Positions 1-12,500 of a stretch of DNA of 64,000 bases are shown here, piece by piece (within the stretch, counting starts at the first letter, position 1; each line of letters opens with the position of its first letter). The notes beneath the pieces were generated by a model. It did not search any database. It saw nothing but the letters and a program-made list of their open reading frames with translations, and had not been told where the DNA came from. The position numbers and the translations under genes are program-made. Source of the DNA: Kryptolebias marmoratus (taxonomy: Eukaryota > Chordata > Actinopteri > Cyprinodontiformes > Rivulidae). The DNA is taken from the NCBI RefSeq assembly GCF_001649575.2, contig NC_051448.1, forward strand, positions 19,638,078 through 19,702,077. The letters run 5' to 3'.

Positions 1-5
1 TCTAC

Positions 6-127
6 CTGAGTTCTGTTAGTCTCTCGTTGAGCTCAGAAAACTCCTGCATTGCCAGTTTTCTCTGACTGTGGGCTTCCTTCAGCTCCTTTGACTGAGACTT
101 CAGCTTCTCACTGGCATCTACAAGGTC
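6..127 (-). CDS. cdc42bpa: MRCK-alpha exon 14: coiled coil (residues 554-593)
   Basis: This is the most 3' exon in the window: 122 bp, 40 codons plus two bases. Its acceptor follows CTCCAAACAG and its donor is CTCAG|GTAGA at the left edge. The residues are strongly coiled-coil in character ([20 protein letters not shown], then a stretch ending in [11 protein letters not shown]). They match the MRCK pattern of ASERLK, SKELK, AH, QRKLA and NERL/ELR that I recall from human alpha and beta. This region lies within the long central coiled coil that keeps the kinase multimerised. The frame enters at phase 0 after exon 13 and leaves at phase 2, so the next exon is beyond position 1. Confidence 0.9.
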
Positions 128-239
128 CTGTTTGGAGCAGGGACAGAACATTTTCTCTTTTAGGATCCCCTGAACACACATTTGAGGCTAATAAATCTTT
201 GCCAATAAAAACCATCCTCGCTGAAAGCAGCGGCCCTAC

Positions 240-373
240 CTTCTGTAAGTCGTCCCTCTCCTGCGTGAGGCTCTTCATCTGTTTCTCCAGAGTCTTGATG
301 TGTTTAGATGAGTCCTCTAGGTCCCTGCGAGCCAACGTCACGTCCTCCAGCTGCTTCTCCAGTTGGCCTGAGT
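240..373 (-). CDS. cdc42bpa: MRCK-alpha exon 13: coiled coil (residues 509-553)
   Basis: The exon is 134 bp. It completes the aspartate codon split with exon 12, then encodes 44 residues beginning SGQLEKQLEDVTLARRD and ending in TQERDDLQK. The acceptor is TGTGTCAG and the donor is AG|GTAGGG. Heptad-like spacing of Leu/Val and dense Glu/Lys/Arg identify it as coiled coil. Human MRCK-alpha has the corresponding HLEQQLEEAN and QQEREDLNK segments, recalled from memory. An upstream methionine in the intron makes a longer open stretch on this strand, but the residues before SDSG are intronic. Confidence 0.92.
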
Positions 374-501
374 CTGACACACACAAAGACACACAGCGGG
401 GTTTTAATTTGAATAGAAATCTTACATCTGATAACAGGAGTCACTTTATTTTGTTCCTTTCTGTTAAGAAGCTAATTAATGTAAAAAGAAAAAGTCCTGA
501 C

Positions 502-624
502 CGGCGATTTGCTTCTTAAGAATGTCGATCTCGCTCTTTAGACTCCTGATCTCCACTTCCTTGTTGGCGCTGAGTGATCCGTCACCTGTTGGATGCTGCA
601 GCGCCTGCACAGTCTGAGTTGACT
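502..624 (-). CDS. cdc42bpa: MRCK-alpha exon 12: coiled coil (residues 468-508)
   Basis: The exon is 123 bp. Its first two bases complete the Glu codon begun in exon 11 (EST motif), followed by STQTVQALQ, a divergent linker (HPTGDGSLSANKEV) and EIRSLKSEIDILKKQIA. STQTVQALQ is essentially invariant in MRCK kinases. The acceptor is TTACAG. The donor is the weaker G|GTCAGG, but it is the only join that keeps frame into exon 13. The linker is where vertebrate paralogs vary most. Confidence 0.92.
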
Positions 625-803
625 CTGTAACAAATAATCATTTATACACACTTTGTTAAAAAGAGATTTTTTTTTTTAAGTTTGAGAACCACAGCTTCAA
701 GGTGAGCTGTATTTGAGAAATGTACACAACAATAAATGCACCGATTTGTCTCTCGAGTCGCTTGCATGTACATGTGATTCGACACATATCTCCACACCCT
801 CAC

Positions 804-982
804 CTTGCAGTTTGCGACTCAGCTCTAGTTTCTCCTGCTCCAGGCGGCGGATCCTCCTCTCATAGGCCTCCGTGGCCAGGCTGTCCTCGAGGCTGCGTTG
901 GACGTCCAGGTCTACCTTGTCCTGTCCCACTTTACCCGGCTCAACTGCGAGCTGCCGCAGACAACCCCGGTCCGATAGGAAA
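804..982 (-). CDS. cdc42bpa: MRCK-alpha exon 11: C-tail end and start of coiled coil (residues 408-467)
   Basis: The exon is 179 bp. Its first base completes Cys408. It then encodes [16 protein letters not shown], a variable segment, and the conserved block [20 protein letters not shown] followed by SRKLQ. The last block is a hallmark of MRCK and opens the coiled coil at about residue 435. The acceptor is TTTGTAG and the donor is CAAG|GTGAGG. The variable segment (about residues 418-432, with [11 protein letters not shown]) differs from my recollection of human alpha (AGPTSLDLDVN), as expected for a non-catalytic linker. Confidence 0.94.
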
Positions 983-1694
983 CTACAAAGAAAAGAGACG
1001 GAAGAAGAGACGTAAGGCACCAAAGAGAAAAATTTCAAGGGCGTGAAAACTGTGGATATAAGGACCGGAATTAGAAAAAAATAAGGATTATACAAAAAAA
1101 GGTAAGGACGTTTAGTGAAGATATTTATAGAGGAGAAAAACCAGTGGGCATTTTGGTGTTAAAATAATATGAACGAGGACAAAGAAAGAGACCAAAAGGA
1201 AATGACAGAAACAGCAGGAGCCGGAAAACAGGAAATGGAAGTGGACGAAGGAGATAGAGTTGAAAGATGAGAAGATGTTGGACGTGGAAGACGAGAAAAA
1301 AGGGAGGCAGAGCGGGGGAAAACAGAGACGAAAGAAAAGAAAACACCATTATCACCAAACCTCGCACAGATAAGAAAGAAACGGGTTCTTTCTCACAAGC
1401 AGGACTTTAGTGGAAGTCACCTTATTAGGAAGAGAAGTTAATTAAATCCCACTGAGCGACTTCAGATGAAGTGACATAAACAGTACAGACTGGACTTAGA
1501 AACAAAGCCTGCTAATGATTGAGTGCTACACTTTGTTTCTTTTCTTCCACATCTTCAGCTTTCACTTTTAATAACAGAAAAATGCTCTAAACAATTACTG
1601 CCTTCATTCTTTCAATTAGAGTCGAACCGACGAGTGTGCAGGAATACTTTCCTTCAGAAACATTAAACTCACCCGTTTCCATGGCAACACTTAC
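983..1694. other. Intron 10, no feature recognised
   Basis: This is 712 bp between exons 10 and 11. It is purine-rich on the plus strand (about 1100-1360, many GA/AAG runs), which creates meaningless open frames on the opposite strand. I see no exon, RNA gene or transposon end. Confidence 0.7.
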
Positions 1695-1774
1695 CATTTA
1701 CTTGTATAGGTGAAACCTACAAAGGGCAGGTGGTGACCAGAGAAGGCTGTGTGAGAGGGAGGAGGCATGGTCTC
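1695..1774 (-). CDS. cdc42bpa: MRCK-alpha exon 10: hydrophobic-motif exon (residues 382-407)
   Basis: The exon is 80 bp and encodes [20 protein letters not shown] followed by FTYTSK, with the last two bases starting Cys408. This is the AGC-kinase C-terminal extension. FVGFTYT is the hydrophobic motif, and its threonine counts to residue 403 in this model, the autophosphorylated T403 of human MRCK-alpha as I recall it. The proline-rich [15 protein letters not shown] segment matches human alpha almost exactly. The acceptor is TTCTCAG and the donor is TG|GTAAGTG. The exon was too short to stand out as an open frame and was found by homology and phase. Confidence 0.94.
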
Positions 1775-2467
1775 CTGAGAACAATCAAGCAAGACAAAGG
1801 TGTGAGATTTTACGGTGTGACAGAAAATGTAACTAAAACACATAACATACAAGAAAAGTAAGTTTATTTATACAGCTCCTTTTTCAGATGTAAAATACTT
1901 AAACAAGTACACCAAGGGGCTTGTCCATGCAGAGCCCTGAAGGTCAACACTAATACTTTAAAGTGTAACCAAATGAAACAAGTGAAGACGCATTAAAACT
2001 GGAATCATATCAGTTCTTCCAATTACTGCAGAGGTTTGGACCAACTAAAGACAAGCAGCTTTTTTTTTGGTTTAGACCAATAGAACGAACATTAACAGAT
2101 GCAATAAAGGGATGACTAATCACCTCAAATTCATGTTTTACTACAATCTTCTTTAAAAAGATAAACATTTCAAACCAGCTGTTTTGTGTAAGCGTCTACA
2201 AACACTGATTGGTCAACAATCACATCCAACTTGATTTACTTGATTTATCAGCTGTTTAGATGGCTAATTTGGTTCCTAATCAGCTTAACCTTGTTATCAG
2301 GGGTAATGACAATCTGTCTTTTTAAAGGTTAATTGTAGTAAGTTTATATCTTATATCTGTCAGGCACTGAAGGAAATCTGAACGTCATCTACATCAGTGT
2401 GGTGATGAATAATTCCAAAATGCAGAGGTCAACCAGAAACAAAGATGTCCTTTAACTAACACCTTAC
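1775..2467. other. Intron 9, no feature recognised
   Basis: This is 693 bp of AT-rich sequence. I see nothing beyond short A/T runs, and no coding or repeat signature could be supported. Confidence 0.65.
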
Positions 2468-2577
2468 CGAGTTCTTTAGACAGTCATCGTCTACGTCAAA
2501 GTTGGAGGTATCTGTGGGACTGCTGACTTCTGGGATGTAGGGGGCCTCACATGTCAGAATGTTTTCCCAATCAATGC
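2468..2577 (-). CDS. cdc42bpa: MRCK-alpha exon 9: AGC C-terminal extension (residues 345-381)
   Basis: The exon is 110 bp. Its first two bases complete Gly345, followed by [20 protein letters not shown] and [37 protein letters not shown] is nearly identical to human MRCK-alpha as I recall it and forms the segment of the AGC tail that wraps the kinase lobes. The Cys-Leu-Lys-Asn-Ser ending favours alpha over beta (VLRNT). The acceptor is TTTTTAG and the donor is TCG|GTAAGG. The exon was identified by similarity and phase; it has no ATG of its own. Confidence 0.95.
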
Positions 2578-2936
2578 CTAAAAACAAGAAGAACACATTG
2601 TTTCAATCACTCATAATAATACAAATAAAACATCTTTCTGTAAATTCAAGAGTGCTGAAACAGTTTTTAGCATAGTTGGATTTGATATTACATCTCATAA
2701 AATACACTTGTACGTAATAAAACCAATTTAAACATGTTATAAGGCAAACACAACAGAAGAAATATGTGACAGGAGTCATAAATAATTGTGTTTAAATAAA
2801 CTGGTTATGTTATTATGAAGGTGCAAAACTGCGATCCAAAAAACTGTAGATAAAGTTGTTAAACAGTAAATATTTATGCTAGAAATCAAACTCAGATCAA
2901 AGACAAACAAGCACACAGGAAACACTCGGCCTGTAC
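2578..2936. other. Intron 8, no feature recognised
   Basis: This is 359 bp, AT-rich, with normal splice sites at both ends (donor GTACAG, acceptor TTTTTAG). I see nothing else in it. Confidence 0.7.
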
Positions 2937-3075
2937 CAGCAAAAAACGGGTGCTGCTTGAAGTCCTCGATGCCGTTCTGGCCCAGTCTGTGCTCTCGACT
3001 GCAAATGAGCCGGCGAATCAGATCTTTGGCTATCTCCGACACGTCTGTAATCTGCTGTGGGAACTGGAACCGCTC
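2937..3075 (-). CDS. cdc42bpa: MRCK-alpha exon 8: kinase C-lobe end (residues 299-344)
   Basis: The exon is 139 bp and encodes [20 protein letters not shown], then [20 protein letters not shown] and QHPFFA, with one base of Gly345. It contains the invariant kinase subdomain XI arginine in the CSREHRLG motif and the conserved HPFF that ends AGC kinase domains. The acceptor is TCACACAG and the donor is GCTG|GTACAG. The only intron shorter than 100 bp in the gene (90 bp) separates it from exon 7. Confidence 0.97.
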
Positions 3076-3141
3076 CTGTGTGAGGTGAATCAGAGCAGCG
3101 GTTTGATGTGGAACCCACTCCAGCTGGGTGTGTTAAAGCTA

Positions 3142-4122
<981 letters not shown>

Positions 4123-4216
4123 AGTCCCGTCCTCCATGAGCTTAAGGCAGGAGCCGAAGTCTGCCAGGCGGATGTGGCCGTTCATATCCAGCAGAATGTT
4201 GTCAGGCTTAATGTCC
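4123..4216 (-). CDS. cdc42bpa: MRCK-alpha exon 6: catalytic loop and DFG (residues 200-231)
   Basis: The exon is 94 bp. One base completes Arg200 of the HRD motif, followed by [20 protein letters not shown] and [11 protein letters not shown]. It supplies the catalytic base Asp201, the KPDN Mg-coordinating Asn and the DFG aspartate at about 219. LKLMEDGT is the alpha form; beta has LKMNDDGT by memory. The acceptor is CTTTCAG and the donor is ACT|GTAAGT, a perfect consensus. Confidence 0.97.
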
Positions 4217-6329
4217 CTGAAAGAAGAAGGGGGGAAAAAAAAGAGAGAGTGAGTGGTGGAGGGGGTTCCTGAGGAAGAAGAAGAAATGCAGATACCCTCC
4301 AGCGAAAACAACCTATGGGACATCAGGGACACACACTCCTCATCTCCTTGTTCCAGTGAACTCTGATCAATTCTCTTTAGATTCATTTCCATCAAGTCAA
4401 GAACTTCGCCCGACTTCGTCTGTTTGTACATTTTTGTGGATAACACTCAGCTCGATCTGAGGTTTCATTAAGTGTAATTTCCTTCAACCCATTTTTCAGC
4501 AGTGTGACAACTCAAAATTGACCACATGAAAAAAAATAAAATAAACACAGAAAAGAGTTGAGCCAGTGTTTTGGGAATTTGCAGCTTGGAGACGCACAAA
4601 AGCACCGTCTGAGAAAAATATGTGGCCGACAAACAAAACTCCCGCCTGCCAAAAACAGACCTTGTGTCCTGAAGCAGCCGTACTCCCTTATTCTTTTTTT
4701 CCCTGCTGGTGTTTTGTGACCAGAGGATGGGGGGAGTACCTGAAAACACATTCTTCTAAGGATGCGTTTGATGTGGCCACTGTAGGTTTTCATCTGCTCT
4801 GCATTATTACTGCTGATGATGTGTTTATATTTCACATCCATACCGTGGTTTGATTCTAGTCGGCAGAAATAAGTGTCACTTAAGGCAGTTTGTTTTTTGT
4901 CGGCCACTTAAACGCGTTGAACAATTTAGAAATTTATCAGCGACTGTCACTCCAACGCCAGAGCTTCAGAGGGGCTGAAGGATCAACTAACATTAGTTTT
5001 CCTTTGATTCGATAATCATTTTCTAAGAGAACCAGTCAAAAGCTTTTTGAAATCTCTAATATTTTTTACACAATCACAGTTTAAACTGGATGATTTTACT
5101 ACAGAAGCTTGAACTTAGAGAGTGACTGTCACACATGAACGTTTGAACTTTGTACTTCTTTTACAGCTCATACATCAAAATGGTTTTGTTTTTTTTTGTC
5201 TTCTTTCACTCAGAGCATCTCTCACTGCTACTGGACTTGTGGTTTTCTCTCAAATCCCCTCAAATGGAAAGTGCTCACATGCAACCTCTCATGGACATTC
5301 GTCGTTTCTGAGTGTTTCTCTTTAACTGGAAGTGATGGGTCTTTTTAATTTGTCCCGGCGCTTCTGCCACTTAGAGTTCAAGACAGCGACTGCATGTCTG
5401 AGGCTTACTTTCTACTCTGCATTTTTGTCTGTCTTTTTTAAGAGTGCTGTCAGAAGAGTAAGACACAGGTGTGTGGTTACCATGAAGACCCTGCTGAACC
5501 ACAGCTTTAACATTTCTGTTGATCTCGGTTCTTTTAACACATTTTATACAGTTTAAACATCAAGAAGTCAGCATTTAGTCCTCTTAGATTATCACAAAAT
5601 TAAGTCTCAGGTTCCTGCTGGGCCTTAGAGACGAAAGCTGATGGCTGTTTGACTTTCAGGCAGTAGCTGTGTTGGCCCTTTTAATATTTTTTTCCTTAGC
5701 AGGTCTCCCTACTTCAACACTAAAACATTATCAGGACAGACTGTTCCAGAAACAGCAGTGTGCGTTCTGCATAATTTATGACTGAGTTTTACAAAACTGA
5801 TGATTACGTGTAGTTCTATAAGGCATGAGAAATCACCCTGTAGGGAACAAGGTGCAGGAAGGTTTATAGGACAGTAAACGGGTCACTGCTGAGACGGGCT
5901 TTGTGTTGCACTGCAGGTGTTTCAGTCATACATGAAAGTTGTGTTTCTCTGTCTGTGGTTATTTAACTGTTCTATGACTAATCCAAACCCTACGTTTTTT
6001 TCCTTATCTGTGACCTTTTGCTGTGATTATTGTGTGTAATTTCAAAATCTCAATTAATCAGTAAAAAGGGAGCCTGTCTATATGATCACAGACCTGGGAT
6101 GCTGTGAGACGGAGGTGTCACCGTGTCCCACTATCATTACAAAATATAGACTCTGTCCTTGTCTGACCACTCCAGTGATTTCCCCTGAGAGGGGGGACAG
6201 ACCCCACTCGAGTCATCTGTCTAAGACCCTCTTATGAACCCACTGAAGTGCAACTCCATGCACCTGAGACAGAATTAATCAAGAAAAACATAATATTTAA
6301 ACCCATGTGCATGTATCAAAACACTAATG

Positions 6330-6860
6330 TCCCAAGCTGAAGTGGTGATTCAAATCCCTTTTTATTGTGAAGAAATAAAATTTAATTCTGACAGGACTGA
6401 TGAGCGAACGCAGTGGTGTTCAGTCCTGGTCCTGGAGGGCCACTATCCTCCATGTTTTAGACGTTTCCCTGCTCTTCAGCAGGTTTTCAAGTTCTGCAGA
6501 AGCCTGTTAATCACTCATTCACTCAAATCAGGTGTGTCAAAGCAGAGAAACGTCTAAAACCTGCAGGACAGTGGCCCCCCAGGACCAAGATTGGACACCA
6601 CTAAGCTAACAGCTAGTCTGCATGGGGCCAAGATCAAAGTGCTATGCTATCATCTTAAAACACCTTCAAATTTAAAAAAAAATAGAAGTTCATGCAAACA
6701 CTATTTCACAAATCTTTTTATTGACATCAGTTTTTCATTACACAGTTATTTACTTCAAATTTTATAGTTATTTGCAAGTTCAAACAGCAGCTGAGGCAGC
6801 TAGCTGTAGCACTTCCTGTGCAGCCTGGGACAATCCCAGGAGAGATTTCATATTTCTGCT
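6330..6860. mobile_element. Foldback (long inverted repeat) family, copy A, interrupted by a MITE
   Basis: Recognised by the family hallmark GAGCTAACG-GCTAGTC (here TGAGCGAACG before the MITE and AAGCTAACAGCTAGTCTG after it). An inner hallmark is also present: CAGCTAGCTGTAGCACTTCC at about 6796-6815, matching the inner inverted block of the other copies. The outer right arm is not recognisable, so the copy is truncated or badly decayed. No coding capacity is seen. Confidence 0.6.
6411..6603. mobile_element. hAT-like MITE (CAGNGGTG ends), copy 1
   Basis: This is a 193-bp near-perfect hairpin. The left half starts CAGTGGTGTTCAG, followed by CCTGGTCCTGGAGGGCCACT and TTTTAGACGTTTCCCTGCT. The right half is the reverse complement of the same blocks. 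The flanking 8-mers AGCGAACG (6403-6410) and AGCTAACA (6604-6611) differ at two positions. Each is one change from AGCTAACG, the sequence of the host repeat, which is what an 8-bp target duplication would look like. The length, ends and 8-bp duplication suit hAT superfamily MITEs, common in fish. Confidence 0.8.
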
Positions 6861-8373
6861 GGAATAACCACGTCGTGCAAAATTGACGGCAGTGTAAAAG
6901 GTTTACAAAATAGTTCCTGAATGCTGAATCATCACAATCTTTAAATCAATAATGTCAAACTCTCATTCCAGGGAGTGCACATTTACATCTGGCTTTAAAC
7001 AAAACCTGCATCCGAAAGTCTCACTGTCAAAATGCATCCAATCCACAATAAAGCCCAGAATTTGCTGCAACATGTAAAAACGATCAGCTGGAAATGGCTG
7101 CCATTTTCTGTTAACAAAACCTCAGGAGGTAAACAGTTAAAGCTTATGAAAGGCACACATTCCTCTTCATATTTGCTTCAAATCTCTAACTGTGTCAGTG
7201 ACTTCAGAGCGCTGCTTTCCTTTTAAGAATGAGCCGACTGAAAACTGGCTTTGGAAACGTCTCTGATGTGTCCGTCTTCAGCCGGAGGTCTCTTCAAAGT
7301 CACATGTAAAGCTCCTGTCATTTTTCCAGGAGTGGTAATAGTTCTATCTCGCTAAAGTGAGGAAGAGGGGGAGGTCAGTCATCATCTCTTCGCTTTAGAG
7401 ACGACACCAAATCCCCAACATTACAAAATCCTGCTTTAAAGGAATGCACGCTTTTACGTGACTTGTACAAACGCATAAAAGTCGGTATCCAAAACATAAC
7501 ATATTTAGACACATATTTTCACCAAACAAATCAGTTACTTTTAAAGGGGGAAAAAACTTGACTGCTCACAAATGACTTCCAGATTGGATGTCACTGGCAG
7601 ATATTGAATTCTGACTAGAAAACCACAAACTGAACCAAAATGCATCCAAGTCTGGAGTAATCTAAACTTGGCAGATGGAAACGTACACAAACAATTGCCA
7701 AGAAATGTACTAAAAGGTTAGAATATCAAAGGGAGCGTGGAGAGTTGTAATCATGCTCATTTAGAAGTTTGTAATCCTACTCTGATGGGTTACTTGAATA
7801 TTTTTGAGTGTCCTAATGATTAAAAAACGTGGTGTTCCAAGTCATACTGCACATTGACACAATTGATTTCTTCATTATAAGCTGGAATTTGACATGTCTA
7901 AAGGGACATTTATTTTGACGTATACACCGCTGTCAGAAACTCTCAACTCAGTTTTAACGATCTGGAACCTTGAACTCGTGTACGCTTTGAACGAGAGGAG
8001 GCAAACTCGGTCACTGGAGAAATGCGTAGGTTTGCTGTAGAAATCTAAATAATACAACCAGACTTTTCGCAACCTCCATTTGCTGTCAGTTTTGGCTCAC
8101 TGCGTGAAAATGTTAAACTTTAGTAGCGGAATCATGGACAGGAAGAATAAACCATCTTAGATAATACTAAACAAAATATGATAAAACAGAAAAATCTGGT
8201 TAACTTTCACAACAGTAATGTAAAGGTTTTAAGCCAGAGTTTCATGTTCCTTTAGCTCTGTGCACTCTCTGGTGTCGACCTCCTTTCTACTGACAGGCAC
8301 GAGACCTCAGCGTCACCTTGACAGGAAGTGCAGACCTTACAAATCATGAATGACACCCGTAAGACCTGGACTA

Positions 8374-8547
8374 GACTGCCAGCACGTGGCTCTGTGGGGG
8401 AGTGTGGACGTACATGTACTTGTGCTTCCGTAGCTGGAGGGCCTTAATCAGCTCCAGAGATTTCTGCTCTGCCAAAGAGCAAACAGCGGGAGCTGACCCT
8501 GCCTTGGTGGAGGTAAAGGATGGGGCATTCTGCTGCTGATAAACCAC
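8374..8547 (-). other. Exon-like open stretch, possible orphan or decayed 3' exon
   Basis: A 58-codon open stretch on the minus strand ends at TAG (8371-8373). It has plausible acceptors TTTATCAG and TTTGCTCTTTGGCAG. The second half reads EQKSLELIKALQLRKHKYM and ends in HTPPQSHVLAV, more protein-like than typical chance frames. I do not recognise a family, and an open run of this length is not improbable by chance. It does not join exon 5 or exon 6 of cdc42bpa in a way that makes a known isoform. Confidence 0.2.
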
Positions 8548-9189
8548 TTAGCACTCAGAGAAGCCACTGTCTGGCCACCGCCCTCTCCTCCTCTCCCTCT
8601 TTAAGCAATGCTCCCACCACTTTTCTATATCTATGACTCTTTTATACGTTTCACACACCAGAACTCTGCTTTTATTCATGTATGATTTACCTTTTTAACA
8701 CATTCAATCAATCTCTGATGGTTCAAGCCGCCACGTAAATGCACCAAATGAAAAGGCTAGGTAGGTAAAGCTAGGCTAGATAAGTCAGCGGTGCTAACTG
8801 GGCTACTGTGTCACAGGACTCCTGCAGTCTTAAGGAGCCCTGCAGGGACAGGAATCGAGTAAGGTAATCTCTTTTAAGACCACAGCACCCATCTGTGAGG
8901 GCCATCTGGATGCCAACCCACAAGACACACACACACACACACAATGTGGATGGCTACAACAGTGGAAACTGCAAACACCAGACATGTGCACATAAATGTA
9001 GTGAAGACTCGTTAACTTGTAGTTAAAAGACCTGCTGACTGTGTGAAATCTGCCATCATTGGAAACAAACACACACACAACAGTAATAAGACAACGTCAG
9101 AAAAAAAATATGTAAAAAATACTACCATGAAAGGTTGCATTTGCATGACCTGTGTGCCAATTGTTGCTGTATAAATCAATCTTTAATAC

Positions 9190-9550
9190 ATAGATTACCT
9201 CAATCTGTGTCCAAGTATGTGCTGGAAATGACTCTCAGCTACTACCACATCAGATCGTTTGGTTCAGTATCTGTAAGACTGAGTTATAGCCATTTTTGTG
9301 TTTGCTAAGATCAATAAGCTGTGGTAGCCGTCTCCAGAAAATCATCAGTGTATTGGTATCCTGTGGCTCATTAGATATTTTGCTAACAAACGCATGTAAT
9401 TACATAATTGCCCGCTTTTCATGGTGGCCGCCAATAATTAAAAAGTGGAACTGGTTTGTAGCGGCTGCATCTTCATTTTCCTGTTTAGTTATTGGTTTAT
9501 TATGTCAGGCACCTAATTTATTTAAACAGGTGCAAACATCAGCCAATTAA
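9190..9550. repeat. Interspersed repeat fragments
   Basis: Two pieces recur elsewhere in the window. TCTCAGCTAC...ATCTGTAA.ACT...TTATAGCC at about 9232-9293 resembles about 54967-55025. GTAGCGGCTGC and TGCATCTTCATTT at about 9459-9480 resemble about 43693-43722. Such sharing at distant intronic sites indicates dispersed repeats. The superfamily is not determined. Confidence 0.5.
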
Positions 9551-12500
9551 GTCAGGAGAGAAAAAAAAAAAATCATAGAATAAGAGTAGTTTTATTTTGT
9601 TAAAAAAATTAAAATTGATTGTAAAACAGCTTGTATTTTGGGGGGAATTTTGAACTTGACAACTTTTTATTTTTGGTAAAGTGTTAAGATGACCAGATTG
9701 CCAGTTGATGCCATTTATTAACAATAAATAAATATTTAAATAGAATCTCATTTAAGGCAACTATTTTTAATCTCTTTAAGTAGAGTAAAAATCTGAAACA
9801 AACCCAATTCATTTGATAGCCTTTATTTGCAAACACACACACACCTATTTGACCTAAAAAAAACTTGACAATTAGAACAATTTTTTATTATGTTTTACAA
9901 AACCATAATGTTGAGCATATAAACAGTGTAGTTTTGTATCATAACTATGATTTCTTATTTTCACCAACACATAAAATGAAACGGCTGAACAAATGTCTTT
10001 CAAGATTAGTGATACTTTAACCAATGCTTTAGGCTGAATTAAAATATTTTTTGATTTCTTTTCCTTTTTAATGAAAAAGACCTCTGCCATTCAAGATGTC
10101 TGTGTTTAAAACATATTGGAAACATTCAGACTTAAGCCTCAAACATGACCATTTACACGGATAACCTTTTAAAGTAACAAAGAAAGACGTTTGATTTGTG
10201 AATTTAACCAAAATGGTTTTAGATTTTTGTTTGCTGAAAATGAAAGACAGGAGTTTTAATTTTTTTTGTCTAAAAAAGACGAGATGAATCACTTTCTTGC
10301 CCTGGGATCAATATTGTCAATTCTTTTCTTTCTAATGAAGCAGCTGCAGAAAGGCTTCCTGCAGTCTGTGAATGGGGGGAAATAAGCTCAGAAATAATGA
10401 TATATATTGTGTCTCCTCAACCACAGAGCAGGTGTCAGTGAATTAAAGTCAGAGGAAAGGATTGATAAGATTGAGTTGAAGCAAGGATATGTTTTGAATA
10501 CCACAGCAGGCATCGATGAAATTATGAATGTTTATAACAGCGTATCACAGGAGGTGACCGCCATGTTTCTGTCACCAGGTCGTTATTCTCATTATTGGGG
10601 GAATATGATGATCCATGCACACGCAAGCTACTGCGACTGAAGACAAATAATGATTTACTGCAATCAGCAGGTTCTCAGGGGAACACATGGTCCTGATCAA
10701 TAAGAAAACACACAAAGGCTGCGATCAATAACACACACGAGCACACACAAATATACAGACGATAAACTAACAGATTAAAAAAAATCCCAACATCACGATT
10801 TTTATAAACAGAAGAGTTTACTGACAATGATGGTGGAAGTCTTCACAACAAACATTCACAGACAAATACTTAAAGTTGATGCTCTCCCCCTGCCCCCACA
10901 TCGCCTGTCAGAAACCTTTGCACACACACACACACGGAGCAGACAGATGTGGTGCTAGGCAGCACAAAGCCATGCTGATATGGTCTATTGAAACCTTTGC
11001 CGGGGTCCTCTGGGAGGCCGAGCAGATCACTGACCACTAAATAAATGAACACACACACACACCCCTCCCCTCTGCATCTGACTTACACACGCTGTGTCTC
11101 TTGTGACTCAACTGAGGGGCAGAAGGTTGACCTCGAGGCTCTTTGCTCCTCGTTTCTTTCATCTGGCCTCTTTTCAACTTCATCAGTGTCAAACAAAGTG
11201 AAAGAATTCATTTTTAATGGTTTGAGTTTTTTTTTTTTTCTTTAGGTTTTAATAAATAAGATCATCACTAAAATAAAATACACTAGGTGAGCAAAAATAT
11301 GAGAATTTAGACTACAGGATAGTTATTTTTTTAGTTGTATAAGTAATATAGATTAAAAGTACCCTTTACTGATGTTTTTACAGCCTGTGTGATCAACCCA
11401 TGTTGGACTTTTTCGATCTCACATGAACAACAGTAAGGACTTAATTTATCTTCTATATTAGTATTAAGTTATAAAGACTCCTGTCAGGTTTTAGTAATGT
11501 TCTTTTTGTTGATTCAGACATGTCGCTGACAAAGAGAAACAAATCAATGGCCGCAGTTTTAGCTATTAGGATAAGACTGGTGGAGATTCACCACAACATG
11601 TCTTCAAGCCACAATTCATATTAACATTACAGCAGTGGATGAAACACAGCTGCTGAAACCTGTAACGAGAATGTAGAGGTTATAGACTTCAGGGAAACAT
11701 CTAATCTTTCGCAGAACATCGGGGCTAACGCCTTTATTACTGCTGTTTCTCACAAAATTGTGCCAAACAAAACTCTGAAAGTCTTTAAATAAGACATTTT
11801 CTCAAAAACAAAAAAATAAGTAGAGATTTATATATATACATATAAAATTTGTTACTAAAATTTGTATCAACTTTATAAAATATGTTGCATTATGTTAAAA
11901 CATGACAGTGGATGGAAACAGTGAAAACAAAGATTTTAAATTAGAACAAGCTGCAGCTGAAACTCTTAAACAATAGATTTTTCAAAGCATTTTTACACTT
12001 GATTGGCTTGGGCTGCAATTTTTTGAATGTTACTATGGCTGCCGGTCAGTTCATACTTCGACCGAGTCGTACCCCCACCTCTTGCTTAGCAGCTGCACCC
12101 CTGCACTTACCATATGCTCGTATCATTACAGGGACCACTCACACGACTGCACAGGATCAAGCTGTGCTTTATTTCATGGCCAACATTATTAAATCATCTA
12201 TGTTTGGGTGTCGACAGTGTAGTTGTATTAAAGAAAATGCTGCTTGTACGAACTACAGAGAAATCACGGCCTGATTATATTTTAAGGCAAACAATTATAA
12301 TAATATTTTAGGAGCTTCGATAGAACTGTATTTTAAAATTTCTTCTGTCTGACAAATCCAAAGTTACATTCGAAGCTACAGCCCTGAAGTCTAACCATGT
12401 TGATGATGATAATAATAATAGTAAAACCGCTCAGTAGATCAAATGATCTATGTTGGGGAGGCTGTCATGCTGGGTATGAAGTGAGTGGAAGTGAGTACAA

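Noticed and set aside
2897..3118. Alternative minus-strand frames over exons 7 and 8
   Set aside because: They are shadows in other frames of the kinase exons, whose correct frame is fixed by the conserved motifs and phases.
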